Of a stretch of DNA of 64,000 nt, positions 1 to 12,000 are shown piece after piece. Under the pieces are notes generated by a model, which worked only from the letters and a program-made list of their open reading frames with translations, had not been told where the DNA came from and did not search any database. A program made the position numbers and the translations under genes. Numbering within the stretch: position 1 is the stretch's first letter; every line of letters begins with the position of its first letter. This DNA is from Dolomedes plantarius. Taxonomy: Eukaryota > Arthropoda > Arachnida > Araneae > Dolomedidae. Location of the stretch: NCBI GenBank assembly GCA_907164885.2, contig OU015490.1, positions 202,652,135-202,716,134 of the forward strand. The letters are read 5' to 3'.

Positions 1-2
1 CT

Positions 3-89
3 GATAAGCAAATAGACGAGTGCTCTGCACTAAAATGTTTTACTGATCTTGTTGAGAAGTATTGGAGAGCACGTGCACTGATTGCATAG
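3..89 (+). CDS. possible 3' end of an unidentified upstream coding exon
   Basis: One frame is open from the window edge for 28 codons and ends in TAG at 87-89. It contains the stretch DLVEKYWRARALIA. An AATAAA run begins at 121, about 30 bases after the stop, which would fit a terminal exon with a very short 3' UTR. The peptide is not one I recognise, and a 28-codon open frame can arise by chance, so it could also be the tail of a transposon ORF. Nothing else in 90-900 looks coding: that stretch is AT-rich. One splice-like segment (225-311) was considered and rejected. Confidence 0.22.
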   Translation, partial: DKQIDECSALKCFTDLVEKYWRARALIA

Positions 90-929
90 GTGCTATTTTG
101 GTAGTGTGTGGCATTTGTAAAATAAATAAATAAATAATGAACTCTGCTTTTCAATGCTTCTTGGTGTCACAAATCACTCTAATTTTTATTATGGCATTGT
201 AAGAAAATATTGGTTTCTTTACAGAATTCTGAAACTGGAATCCATCTTCACATTGTGATTTCCATGAAAAGATTCCACAACTCACTTGGCAGTGTGCTCG
301 ATTCATAATCTGTAAGTTCATTTTAACCTCACTGAACCCATTTTTTTTTTTATTCTCTAGATATCCTTTATTTTTTTCAGCAGTGAACTTGTGGGCAAAA
401 TCACAAAGTTGATAATATATTTTTTTTTTAATTTATTTTTTGTACTTAAATTTGAATTTTTCTATGAAAAACCATAAAAAATATTTTTATTACATAATTC
501 TTAATTAATAAACAACTCAAATTTTCAAATTTCTCTTTGTATATTTTATACGCTAATCCGAACATTTTCATAAACTTTGGTTGCAGTAATTTGTGGATTG
601 ATATTGATTTCCTTTATTCATTATATTTTTAACTGGCAAGCATGTTATTAAAGTATTAGGTATGTCTGAAAGTGCAGTTCAGGGACTTCAGTTAACCGTG
701 ACTCTTGTGAAAGTCTTTTATCATAACTGCTTACCAAAAAAAATTTTATATTTTTATATTATAAAGATATAAAATGCCAAGGGTTATTTTACTCTTGATA
801 GTTAATGTTAAAAATTTTTTAATTTAATTATCAGAATTTCATGAGAAGTAGTTAGAGGTTCATTCATAATTCCTTACAGAAGTAATAATAATAATAATAT
901 TGCTTTTAGATGTATTAGATTATTCGTTG

Positions 930-1977
930 ATGAGCTAATAGGTAGTTGAATGTCATTTGGAATACTAACTTCTGCCTAGTATTTAATTTTATTATTTCAT
1001 TGTCAAATTTTGGTGGAGATCTGTCACATAAAATATATTTTTGTGAGCAGCTGTTATTATAAAGTGTAAGGATAAGGGCAGTAAAAAAATATTCCAAAAT
1101 ATATTATTTAGGTTCAGTTAATTATTAAATAATTGTTGACTATAATAAGGTTATGTTTGCAAGTGTGTAGGTTTTTTTATGGTGTATTATTTGGTTTATC
1201 TAAGTTAAGTTGAAAAATGATGCAAGCATACAAAGATTGACTGGCTGTCAATGTTGAGTGCAGTAGCATAGATTATTTTACAAAGTGCAATAAAATACTT
1301 TTAACTTTTCAAACCGAACTTCTAACCAAAATTTTAAAAAAAATTTAATGAAACTTTTAAAATTGGAAATATTTTCATGGATCTAAGGAATGGAACATAA
1401 CACCTGTATTGTCAACTAAGTCATGGATAAAAGATGCAGCCCTAAAAGCAAAAGGCCTGGTTTCTGTATACTTTTATAATAATCATGTTACAACAGTATA
1501 CAGAAACCAGGCTTTTTGCTTTTAGAACTGAATCGTTTATCCATGAATTTGTTGACTATACGGGTTTTCTATTCCATTGTTAAGATCTGTGAAAATACTC
1601 TCATTAGCAAAATATTTTTTTAAAAACTTAAATTTGGGTTAGAAGCTTGGTTCAAAAAGTCTAAGTGTTTTTTCACGCTTTATAATATAATCTATGCCAT
1701 TTCACTCAACATTGACAGCTAGTCAATATTACCCACCTCATTTTTCAAATTAACCTAGACTAATCAAACAATATATCATAACAATTGTTAATAATTACTG
1801 AATCTAAATAGTATATTTTGAATAATTTTTTACTGTGGTTATCCCTAATAACAGCTGCTCACAAATAAAAAAATATTTTATACACAGATCCCCACCATAA
1901 TTTGACAATTAAGTAACAAAAGATATGCTCTATTAAAATACTATGCAGAAGTTAGTATCCCAAATTACTTTCTACCA
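930..1977. repeat. large imperfect palindrome P1 (fold-back repeat)
   Basis: The two halves are reverse complements of each other around a centre near 1490. The innermost arms are the best preserved: a segment at about 1438-1475 pairs with 1500-1540 (shared core AAAGCAAAA, CTGGTTTCTGTATAC). The pairing continues outward through the AGCAGCTGTTATTA region near 1050 against TAATAACAGCTGCT near 1850, to GGTAG...ATACTAACTT near 941 against AAGTTAGTAT...CTACC ending at 1977. The arms are about 500 bases long. No transposase remains are visible, so it is either a fold-back/MITE pair or a locally inverted duplication. Confidence 0.7.
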
Positions 1978-2792
1978 CAATTTTTGTAAAACCAATTACT
2001 GTGAAAGCTACATCATATAATAAATGTTTACTTTATTCATTATTATAGTAATAGATTAGTTGTTAAAGAGTATTCACCCTTTTCACTAAATTTCTCAGTA
2101 CAGTAAGACATTCAATCCTGTCAATTAAATGATTAGTTATTACAGATATAAATAAAATAGATTAGAATGCCTTGATAGAGTACAATAATTGAAAGCTGAC
2201 TGAGAGACTTGAGATGACAACAAAATTTTCTTTTCACTATCGAGAATCACTCTCACGTTGAAAGTAAAGAAACACAAGAATGAAGATTGAATACTATATA
2301 AAATCTTAAATTTCTAAATCTGACCCAGCATCTGTATTAATGCTCTCTATGGCATGTTGTAATCAAATTTAGAAATTTAAGATTTTGTATGCTAATGTTT
2401 TACTTAGCATTCAATCTTTATTCTTGTGTTTCTCTACTTTCAACAGCATTATTGTCAATAGTGAAGAGGAAATTTTGGTGTCATTATAGACAAGTCTCTG
2501 ATTCAGCTTTCAACGTTGAGCTGAAATTATGCTCAACATTAAAAACTTAATTGTACTCTTATCAAGGCAATCTACCCTATTTTATTTATATCTATAATAA
2601 CAAATTAATCGACATGGTTGGATTTTCTACTGTACAGAGAGAAATTTAGTGAAAAGGGGAATACTCTTTAACAAATATTTTATAACTATTTTCTATTAGT
2701 ATATTTATTTAATCAAGTAAATATTTTTTACATGATGTAGTTTTCACAGTATGTAATTGGTTTTACAAAAAAAATGTGGTAGGAATTTACTT
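1966..2792. repeat. large imperfect palindrome P2 adjoining P1
   Basis: This is a second inverted repeat centred near 2345. The outer ends pair CTACCACAATTTTTGTAAAACC (1972 on) with GGTTTTACAAAAAAAATGTGGTAG (about 2759-2783). Inner pairs include the CTTGATAGAGTACAAT region near 2172 with TTGTACTCTTATCAAGG near 2550, and TCTAAATCTG near 2313 with the complementary segment near 2370. The arms are about 370-400 bases and imperfect. Its left edge overlaps the right edge of P1 by a few bases, so the two palindromes stand shoulder to shoulder. Confidence 0.68.
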
Positions 2793-2986
2793 CTTGGAAG
2801 TAGTTATCAATAAAATGACAACAGATTTAAAACTGCACTCATGTGTTGGGTGCTGTTTTGTATCAAGTTTTTTTAAACCCCTGTCTCAGAATTTATATTT
2901 CCTAATTGGATTTATTTAATTCTACTTTATCAACAATGAATTTTTCAACTACTTTCAACAATCAACTATTTTTACAACAATAAATT

Positions 2987-3553
2987 ACCCTTTAATGTAC
3001 AAAACTATGCAAAAAATAATTTTCTTATCTGCAGAGCATTTACTAACTCTACATAGAAAAATAATTTAAATAAATTCTTTTGATTCATAAATTATATCTG
3101 GGGATGGGAGTCATTTTCCTTTCACATAAATTTATGAACTGATTTTCTCTTTCTTTTTTTTCCCTAGATGCTGTAAAGATGGAGCCAGAGGTACAGCGAA
3201 AGGATCCTGTTTTGTAGAAAATATAGAAAAAAATTGTGTAAATGTGCTATGTACTTTCTAAATAAACTATTTTTACTTTAAACCAGCTCTTTTCTGTATT
3301 TAAAAACATGTGTGTGTATAATTTTTCTCAAAATTACAATAGAAGATATTACTATCATAGTACTATTTCTCAAAAATAGTACTATCAAGTGTTGGATATT
3401 AAGTCCAATATAATAGAAAAGAAAATATTTTTTTAAAATGACATAAGAATTTAATGAATTACTCTTTAATTCACAAAACTATGCAAAAAATAATTTTCTT
3501 ATCTGTAGAGCATTTATTAACTCTACACCAAAAAATAATTTAAATAAATTCTG
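2987..3553. repeat. 90-bp direct repeat flanking a terminal-exon-like segment
   Basis: A block at about 2987-3081 recurs in the same orientation at about 3461-3553. Shared stretches include ACAAAACTATGCAAAAAATA, TTTTCTTATCTG, AGAGCATTTA and TAATTTAAATAAATTC, with only scattered mismatches. The copies sit about 475 bases apart and bracket the exon-like segment at 3168-3285. No target-site duplication was recognised. The remaining bases of 3290-4090 are AT-rich with nothing else recognisable. Confidence 0.75.
3168..3285 (+). CDS. probable terminal exon of an upstream or alternative transcript
   Basis: A strong polypyrimidine tract and CAG-type acceptor (TTTTTTTTCCCTAG, ending 3167) is followed by a short open frame that ends in TAG at 3215-3217 and contains KMEPEVQRKDPVL. 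An AATAAA signal follows at 3261-3266. Read this way, the exon starts two bases into a codon, the same acceptor phase as the first supported DMTF1-like exon at 4982. It could therefore be an alternative last exon of that gene as well as the end of a neighbour. A second frame stays open to a TAA near 3264, so the reading frame is unsettled. The peptide is not recognised. Confidence 0.35.
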
Positions 3554-4093
3554 AGCAAGTTTTCACAAGCTCACAAAGATGGGCTTCATCATACACACTA
3601 CACATTACTCAGGTTTGAAGAATGTATCAAATTTATGTTTATAAATTTATCAAATTATGTTAATAAATTTTATACTGGGGAAGTACAAATTTTTTGGGTT
3701 AATTATTAAAGTAGTACTGTTTTACGTACTATAATCTCATTCTAAATTTAAAAAAAACAAACTGTAACCTTAGATCGAGTGGAAAGATGATTTAGCTTTA
3801 ATGGTTGGTATTAATGTTATCTTAACTTTCAAATTTGGGTAAATGTATCTTAATGCAAAATGAGGTTTTGTTCTAACAAGTAAACTAGTGATTCATATAC
3901 AAATTTTTAGGTAATAACAAAGATCAGTATTTGGTAATACCTAAAAATACATAAGGCAAAACTGGAAAAAATGCTAGAAATATGAAGGCAAAAAAAATAA
4001 TAAAAGTGAAAGGGTTGATATCAGAGGTTAATCGTCAATGAAATAAATAATAATAAAAAGCATATAAACAAAAGGGTCCTACGTAAAACTTAG

Positions 4094-4450
4094 AAAAAAT
4101 GCCGGCGGTCCGATTCTGGTAGAATGCTGGCATGATGCCCGGACCTACGGCACATTGCTGTTTACGAGATGGGTAGATGACGGTATGTCGACACCAATTA
4201 TTGCTCCCGTAACCGGCCCGTCAACCTCCGGTTACGTTCCGGCTATCTGTCCGCATCGATGGCTTAATCGCGGCTGCCTAACGGTTCGTAGTCGGATGAA
4301 CGATGGCTCGAATCCTACCGGAAGCGGCCCGGCAGTCGACGGGGTAGTCGCGGGCGAGAGGACACAGCCGTGACGGAAACGATACTGACCTAATGCGCCG
4401 GCCCGGCAGTGGTGAAATCGGCTGGCCGGAACCTTCCGACCCCGGCCCGA
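4094..4450 (+). repeat. GC-rich SINE-like repeat with tRNA-type promoter boxes
   Basis: A sharply GC-rich island sits in otherwise AT-rich DNA. Within it TGGCTTAATCG (4260-4270) resembles a pol III A box, and GGCTCGAATCC (4305-4315) is close to the B-box consensus at tRNA-like spacing. This suggests a tRNA-derived SINE, read on the plus strand. Short open frames on both strands follow from the GC richness and carry no recognisable domain. A short CA/TA microsatellite follows at about 4469-4492. It could instead be another GC-rich mobile sequence. Confidence 0.45.
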
Positions 4451-4981
4451 TGCTTCTGTGTTTGTTGGGTATATATACACACACATACACACATGTTTCA
4501 AACACAAATATATTTGGAAGAAGTGCTTATTACAGGAATTATTTCAAACTTGGTGTATATATGTATATATAATATAATGATTTATTTGATGTAGCTTTTA
4601 AGCCTGGTACAACCAGCTAATTTTATTCATGTTTAGTGAAATACTAAGAAGAATTATTCTAATTGTGTGCTTTTACTAATTTTATTCACCCACTTATTAT
4701 TTTTTTTGTGGACATTTAATAAATTCAAATATTTGATTGTATTAAGATAACAGTTGGCAAAATACGATTTGAACATAGAGTTAATTTGCTTTTTTTACTT
4801 TTATTATTATGTGCAAAAAGTGGGATTGATATTTTATTGTAACCATTATTGAAAACCACAAATTTAATACAGTATAAAGAAATATAGCCACATCTTAATA
4901 AAAATTTAAATAATTTTGAAATTGTAATTATTTGTACTTTATTTTAAATCATCTTGTATAAAAATACATTTTCATTTTCAG

Positions 4982-5055
4982 ATAATATAGTAGATGGATT
5001 AACTGGGGTTGTGGAAATTCCACAAAAAACCTTTTCATCTGTTGAAACTGCTCAG
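4982..5055 (+). CDS. DMTF1: DMTF1-like exon A (first supported exon)
   Basis: The acceptor is TTTTCATTTTCAG and the donor is CAG|GTAACT. The exon starts with two bases of a split codon and ends on a codon boundary, encoding 24 residues ([13 protein letters not shown]...). This divergent, acidic N-terminal part of the family is weakly conserved. The exon is supported by its splice sites and by its phase fit to the next exon rather than by similarity. Confidence 0.6.
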
Positions 5056-5971
5056 GTAACTTGAATTTTGTATCTTAATAAACTAAGTTTTCTTGTCTTT
5101 ATATACTTTTGGAGTAACATCTGAAGTAATTATCCTGTATTGTTACTGAAACTCTTGTTCTTAATATTTCTTATTTATTTCTATTTATGTTCGTTCTTTG
5201 CTCGGTTTCATATTCTTATTAATCCCCATAGAAGTACAAGCATAGTATGTAGTACAAGTGCACGGTGATCCTTTAATAATTTACTAGCTGAATACCCATG
5301 TTTCGTTACGGAGTACATTCAAATTAAATACAATGGTCAATGTATGCAATTAATGCCAAAAAAAAGATATTTATAATAAATACAGCAATCAATGTTTGCA
5401 ATTAATGGCTAAAAAAATATATATATATATGACACGGAGCTTGTTTTGCTCCCGTGTTAATATCAATTTTATGCAGTCACGTCCATTGTTGAATTGGGCG
5501 AGTGGTAGGCCTTTTAAAGAAATAATCCAACTCGTATTAACTCCATCTTTATTAAACTTCGTAAGTTGACCACTCTCCAGGTTGATTTCCGCACTTCGCC
5601 ATTTTATAATCTACTCGGCCACGACTGCCTCGAGCATCCACTAGCAATGAGATTCCTACTCAATCTGCGGCCAAAACTTAATTTCCTCCAAGCTCCTGCT
5701 GCACGGCACATGTGCAGACCTCATCCTTGGGCATCTGGACCCTCAATATTGCTGATCGTGCATTTTTAACTTCACACCCAAAACCTTTACACTTCTAAAA
5801 ATAAATCCTCTCGCCTAGAATTATTCGCTTTCCGCTCAAAGTCGCTTTTAAAAGATGATTTTCCCCACAGCAAAATACGCACACTTTGTCAATGGATTGT
5901 TAGATTCTTATTATTTTAAGCCCCCTTTCCCGGTACTTCTCAACTATATTTTAACAGTTCAGTTATGTTTT

Positions 5972-6058
<87 letters not shown>

Positions 6059-9000
6059 TTATAAAACAAATCGTAATGGATATTTTTATAGACAAAATAA
6101 TGTCGAAGAAAATATTCAAATTAAATACAACGGTCAATGTATGCAATTAATTTGTATGTTTAATATCCATAAAACATACTAATTTGAGTTAAATTCTTAA
6201 AACACTTCCATCTCGATTAGTCTAGTGGTTAAATTTTATCTTTTACCTTATTTTAATATTTTTTTGTCATTTTATTTTGTTGTTATGCACATGATGCAAA
6301 ATTAATTTAAAGTATCACAAAAAGAAAAGAAACAACATGATCAGCATTTAATAAATTAAATTCTAAAAATAAATCTTTAAAAATTCACCAAAAATCAGAA
6401 AATGGAGGTAAACATTTGAAAAATATTTCATTTTAAAGGAATTTTTATGGTCTTTCTCATGATATAAATTTTATAACTCTCAAATTATTATTTTAAATGA
6501 AAACTTTAAAAAAAATGGTTACAAAAACATCTTAAAAATTTTATTTTAAAAAATCCAAGAAGAATTTTTCAAAAATCTTTCTTAGTGCACCCCTACAATA
6601 TAAGAAGAATTGCTATGCAAAATTTCAGCCCTTTAGGTCCAATGGTTTGGTCTGTGTATTATCTGTCAGTCAGTCAGTCAATTACGGAACTGTTTTATAT
6701 ATATATATATATATTAACATCTTTTTTTGTATCAAATTACTGATCATTGTAATATGATGATGTTTTGAAAAATTGTTTTCTTGTTCAAATTTAAATTTGT
6801 TATATTGATGTTATAAGCTTTAATTTTTCACTTATAATATCTTAATCATACATCTTATGTTTTTTAAACATATGTGCATATGTTCTTCCATGTACCTACA
6901 TTTAAATATAAGGAGGAAATATTATTAATTTTCAAATACATAAATACATTTCTCTAGATATTCTTTACTCAATTTTTTTTTTTAATGGACTAACTGTTGT
7001 ACGTGTGATTCCGTTGAAAATTTAAAATAAAACCTGTTAAATTTAAACTAGACAATGTAGCCCTTTATGATTGTTCATGTCAGATCAATGTAGAGAACTG
7101 CATTAATACTTTGAGATAAATAAGATTATTTATATTAATTTATGGATAAGACTAACTTCTTTGAAATTTCATTACATAAATTCTAGATCATTACTTGAAG
7201 AAACTTTACATACCATTTTTTATTCCAATACCTTTAGTTATTAAGTTATCAGGAGGCTTCTGACTTACAAAGCAAACAAGGTATTAACCAAAATTGGTTC
7301 ACAAGCAGAGAAGAAAAAACAACATTACATAGTAAAGGTTGGTATTTTTTTCTTCCTTTTTAAAAAAAAAATATTGATTTGATAATTTATTTCAGCTGTG
7401 TTATTAACTGTATTCTACAGATATACATACACATTGTGAGCTGTGGGATTAACTTTAATAAAGAATATTCAGAATATTATACGCAAATGTTTCATAACAT
7501 TTTTACTTTCTGAATTTTTAGGGCATATGTGGAAACAAGGAATGTGGTCTAAAGAAGAAATAGAACTTCTTGAAAATAATATTAGATTATATTGTGATGT
7601 ATGTATTTTGATATTTTTGAACTTCTTTAACTTTAGATTTCATTTTTTTATTTTAATTTAGGGCTCTATATAATGTTTAATAATTTTAGTAAACTGTCTA
7701 TCCGAGTTTCTGGTTGATCAAAGTGAAATTCTGAATTCCTGTTATACAGTACAACCTCCCAAATCCGGATGTCTCATATCCGGAAACCCCCCCAAATTCG
7801 GAATGTTTTAATAAATGGCCAATTTTACTTTTCCATTTTACCGATAGGTGTTGCTACCAAAATGATCGGATGCTCTTCCTTTCAAGGAAGTGACAACAGT
7901 GATTTTGAAGGCTTTCAAGTATCTGAGAAAGAAGCTAAAATAGCAGAATTAGTAGTATGTGCAAATAAAGGCAACATTAACTTTGATAAATCGGACATAC
8001 AGGAAGTTTTAGACATCGACGAGAATGTGCCGATCGTTGGTTCTCTGAGTGATTCTGAAATTATTGATAGTGGGATAAATAACAAAGGTTATGATGACAG
8101 CAATCATGAGAGTGATTCAGAATGTCAACAGAAGACCTGATAAAATCATTAGATAAAACATTATTAGGCTTAGAATAGCGGAATTTTATCTCAGAACATG
8201 AAATTGTGGCAGTGTATAGGAGTCAAGAAAAAATAATTTCTAATAAACCGAAACTGAAGCAACAGACATTAACTGAAATGTTTAAATTATAATGTAATTA
8301 TATGTTTTATATTCAGGTTTATTTAATAATTAAACCATTTTACATGTTTTTTTTCAGCATGTTTATTAAATTTTGTAGTTATTTAAAAACCTCAATTCCG
8401 GAAAATTCTCAAATCCAGAATTGCTGTGTCCTGAACAATTCATGATTTGGGAGATTGTACTGTATCTGCATATCAGAGAGTTAATAAAAACAGATGTGGG
8501 GGTTCTATATCATTTTAAGAAGTTTAACAAAAAACTATTTTTTTTCCTCGTTGAAGAAATGCAACATTTATATTTATATGTGTGAAAAGGATTTTGGTCA
8601 TAAATATGTATTTCAGTTATAAATAAATTGGCTTATTGTTTATATCTATTGTTCCATTAATACCTGTATTTTTAAACAGGGAATAAAATACTTTTTGAAC
8701 CATTACTGAAATGGAGGGGGAAAAAAATTCATAATTGCTTTCACAGAAGGAGATATTGTATGCTACAAAAATGAACGTCTTCCTAAAGTTTAACCTTTAG
8801 CTTACGGGGCTCATTTTTCCGATTCACTCTTTAGAATGGAAAATTTCATACTCCCTTTGTAATAATAGTCATATAAATATATACTAGCTGAATACCCATG
8901 CTTCGCTACGGACGACATTGAAATTTAATACAATGGTCAATGTATGCAATTAATGCCAATATATGTATATATATATATATTTATGGGAAAAAATCATAAT

Positions 9001-12000
9001 GGATATTTTTATAGTCAAAATATTATACAAGAAAATATTCAAATTAAATACAATGCTCAATGTATGCAATTAATTTGTATGTTTAATATCCATAAAGCAT
9101 AATCATTTCAATTCTTAAAAGACTTCTATTTCAATTTGTCTTAGTGGTTAAATTTTAACTTTTACCATATTTTAATATTATTTTTGTCAATTTGTTTCAT
9201 TGTTATGCACATGACACAAAATTAAAGTATCACAAAAAGAAAAGAAACCACGTGATCAGCATTTAATCAATTAAATTCTAAAATTAATCTTTAAAAATTC
9301 ATCAAAAATCAGAAAATGGAGGTAAAGATTCGAAAAAGATTTCATTTTAGAGGAATTTTTATGATCTTTCTTGTGATATTAACTTTATAATCCTCAGATT
9401 ATTAATTTAAATGCAAACTTTAACGAATGTTGGGAAAACAGCTTAAAAATTTAATTTTAAAAAACAAAAAGGAATTTTTCAAAATTCTTTCTTATTGCAC
9501 CCCTACACTATAAGAAGAACTGCCTTGCAAAATTTCAGCCCTTTAGGTCCAGCCGTTTGGTCTGTGCATTATCAGTCAGTTTCAGAACTGTTTTATATAT
9601 ATATATATATATATTCATTCTTGGGCCCATATTGTAATACATGCTATCCCAACCCGTAAGGAAAAGGTTAACAGAAGACTTAAACCTACTGAAGGAGACT
9701 TGATTTTAGATCTCTGTTAAAAATGCTGGAAATGCTCATTTTTGCATGTAGAGGACTTTTTTTTCTGAGGACAGTTTTTAATGCATTATCTATCAGCTGG
9801 TATAATTTGTGCCATGTTTTTTTTTTTTTTTTTTTTTTAAACCCTTTTTCAACTATGGCCTGGTTTTATTCCAGCACCATTAGAATTATATATTGATATC
9901 GCATATGAAATTGTAAAGTAAAAGAAACATTGCATCTTAATTTAATTCTTTTTGCCTTTTCTTTTACCTCTTAATTTAATTTGGAGAGAATGGAATGAGT
10001 ATATTCATTTCAATCTTTTTTTTTTTTTTTTAATTTATCATCCCCTCCCCCATTTCACTTGTTTATTTTTTTCTGTCCCCTCACTTTTCTCTAAAAGCAG
10101 GCTGAAGAGCAAAGATTTTTGTCTAACAAAATTTAATCTCCAGACAAAATTTAATCTCTATACCTATATTTATGCATGCAATATTTGTTCTTGAAATCTT
10201 TAGTAAACACTCTTCTAATGTTTTTCTTTTTGTGATTATCCTTAAGGAGTCAATTATGTGAAACAGTCTTCAACCTAAAAAAAGGGTTACAACAATCAGT
10301 CTGAAACTAGTAGTTTTTTTTTTGTGTTTATTGTATATTTGAAGAAAATTTTTAATTTATCCCTCAAATGGTACAGTGGTTTGAGACAAAATAGATGGTA
10401 CGGTCGGGTCGGATGCGACCCATCTCTTTTTTAATGAGGTTTTTAGTAGAAATAAGTACACAATAAGCATTTTTGTTGTATAATAACATTTATGGATAAT
10501 ATTTTACATGAAATAAAACCCTTTTTGTAGAAAAATTGACCAACGAATTGTAATTTTTCTAAACAAAGAAAATCTCTGCCATTTACATAGAATGTTGTAT
10601 ATATTATGTCTAATATGTGATTTATTCTACGTAGTTTTAGAAGTTAGTGAAACCGACTCTCAGAGCATAAAAATGTAAAAAATAATATATACAGACATTT
10701 TTAGCCTTCAAAATTGAAATTGAAATTTAAAAAATCTAAAATAAATTTTTTTTTAAAATGACTAGTGATCATGAATGATGTTTTTCAACAAAGACACTCA
10801 TATTTACTTATTCCTATATCTAGTAGGGTGGTCTAGTAGATTTATATGGTAGGGCTCCTTGTCCACTCAATCTCTTGTAATAAGAGGGGAGAGTACAGGA
10901 CGGGGAAGACATACCCTTGGGTCGGATCCGACCCCCATTGTACCTTTTGAGGGTTATTTGTGCTCTCCACAAGTTTCTTGTACACCCCAACTTTGAAGTT
11001 ATTTGAATTTCTCTTTCTAACATATCTTTTCAATAGTTAATTGAATGATACTTTTTGATTTTTAGTTTCTAACTTAGGGAACATATGCAAACCTAATTTT
11101 TCTTAACACTGTCAAGACTGCATCTCAAAATAAGTCAAAATGCTCCTGAGGAAAAGCTATACAGTCGAACCCCATTATAACGAACATCAAGGGACCAAAA
11201 GTTTTGTTCGCTATATCCGAACCATTAAGAAAATTGCTAGAGTTCACAAAATGAATAACTCATTAGTTGCAATGTGTATTCAATAATGATGTATTAAAAA
11301 AAGATAAAATCTATTAAAAATGATCATTAATGTAATAAATCAACTATATTCGATTACAATAAACTGACACAATACTAATTAAATTACCTGCAATAGGAAA
11401 ATGCCTGTACCAAAATTTTCGTTCGTTATATACTGGGTTCGCTAGATCGGGGTTTGACTGTATTTATTTTCTTAAAAGGAAAGAAAGAAAAGCTTGTGTA
11501 ATTACAAAGGAGTTAAACTATGTATCATTTTTTTTAAAAAACATGTTCTAGCTTTTTCAGGTTATAGAATTTTTAATTTACAGTTAGAATAATGTTCTGT
11601 GTGTACTTTGTATATATTATGTAAATGCTTTTGAATATGTGATTTGCTGTAATACAAATTTCAAAATGTATTCTTTTTGAATGTTGAAGTCCTATTCTCC
11701 TAGAAATATTGATGCTCTAACTTCAACTATCAAATTAATCTTTAAAATTTATTCTATTTACACAATATAATTATTTAATCATCCTTTTTCAGTCTGTTTG
11801 TGTTTAAACCAAAATAATTTTATAGTTGTAATTTCTTACTTTTTTTCACAGGAGCATGATACTGATCCTGCTACAATTGTTTTTGAAATGTCAAAAGATG
11901 AGCGAAAAGATTTTTATAGAACTATTGCTAAGGGTTTGAATAGACCTCTTTTTTCTGTGTATAGGAGAGTTATCAGAATGTATGATAATAAAAATCATGT

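Larger units (their letters stand above)
5284..6715 (+). repeat. unclassified (TA)n-tailed repeat family A, copy 1, split by a candidate solo LTR
   Basis: The 5' end reads TAGCTGAATACCCATG followed by a segment with AATGTATGCAATTAATGCC. The 3' part has TTTCAGCCCTTTAGGTCC, a GTCAGTCAGTCA run and TTTTATATATATA. The same order recurs at 8884-9614, 27473-28234 and, reversed, 17343-18833. There is no coding capacity. In this copy the early region is interrupted by 5430-5975 and a long (TA)n tract. The family is not one I can name. Confidence 0.75.

Noticed and set aside
225..311. Exon-like segment with acceptor TTTACAG and donor CTGTAAGTT
   Set aside because: All three frames contain a stop, and its phase does not connect to 3168 or 4982. 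It could be a UTR exon, but nothing supports that.
4155..4594. Four overlapping short open frames
   Set aside because: They lie in a GC-rich SINE-like island on both strands, have no domain, and contradict each other.
5855..6182. Overlapping open frames of alternating Tyr and Ile on both strands
   Set aside because: They are translations of a (TA)n microsatellite; similar artefacts occur at 24210-24431, 26275-26484, 29083-29351 and 30675-30863.
9952..10194. 80-codon open frame
   Set aside because: It is low-complexity, Phe/Leu-rich translation of T-rich intron with no splice or domain support.
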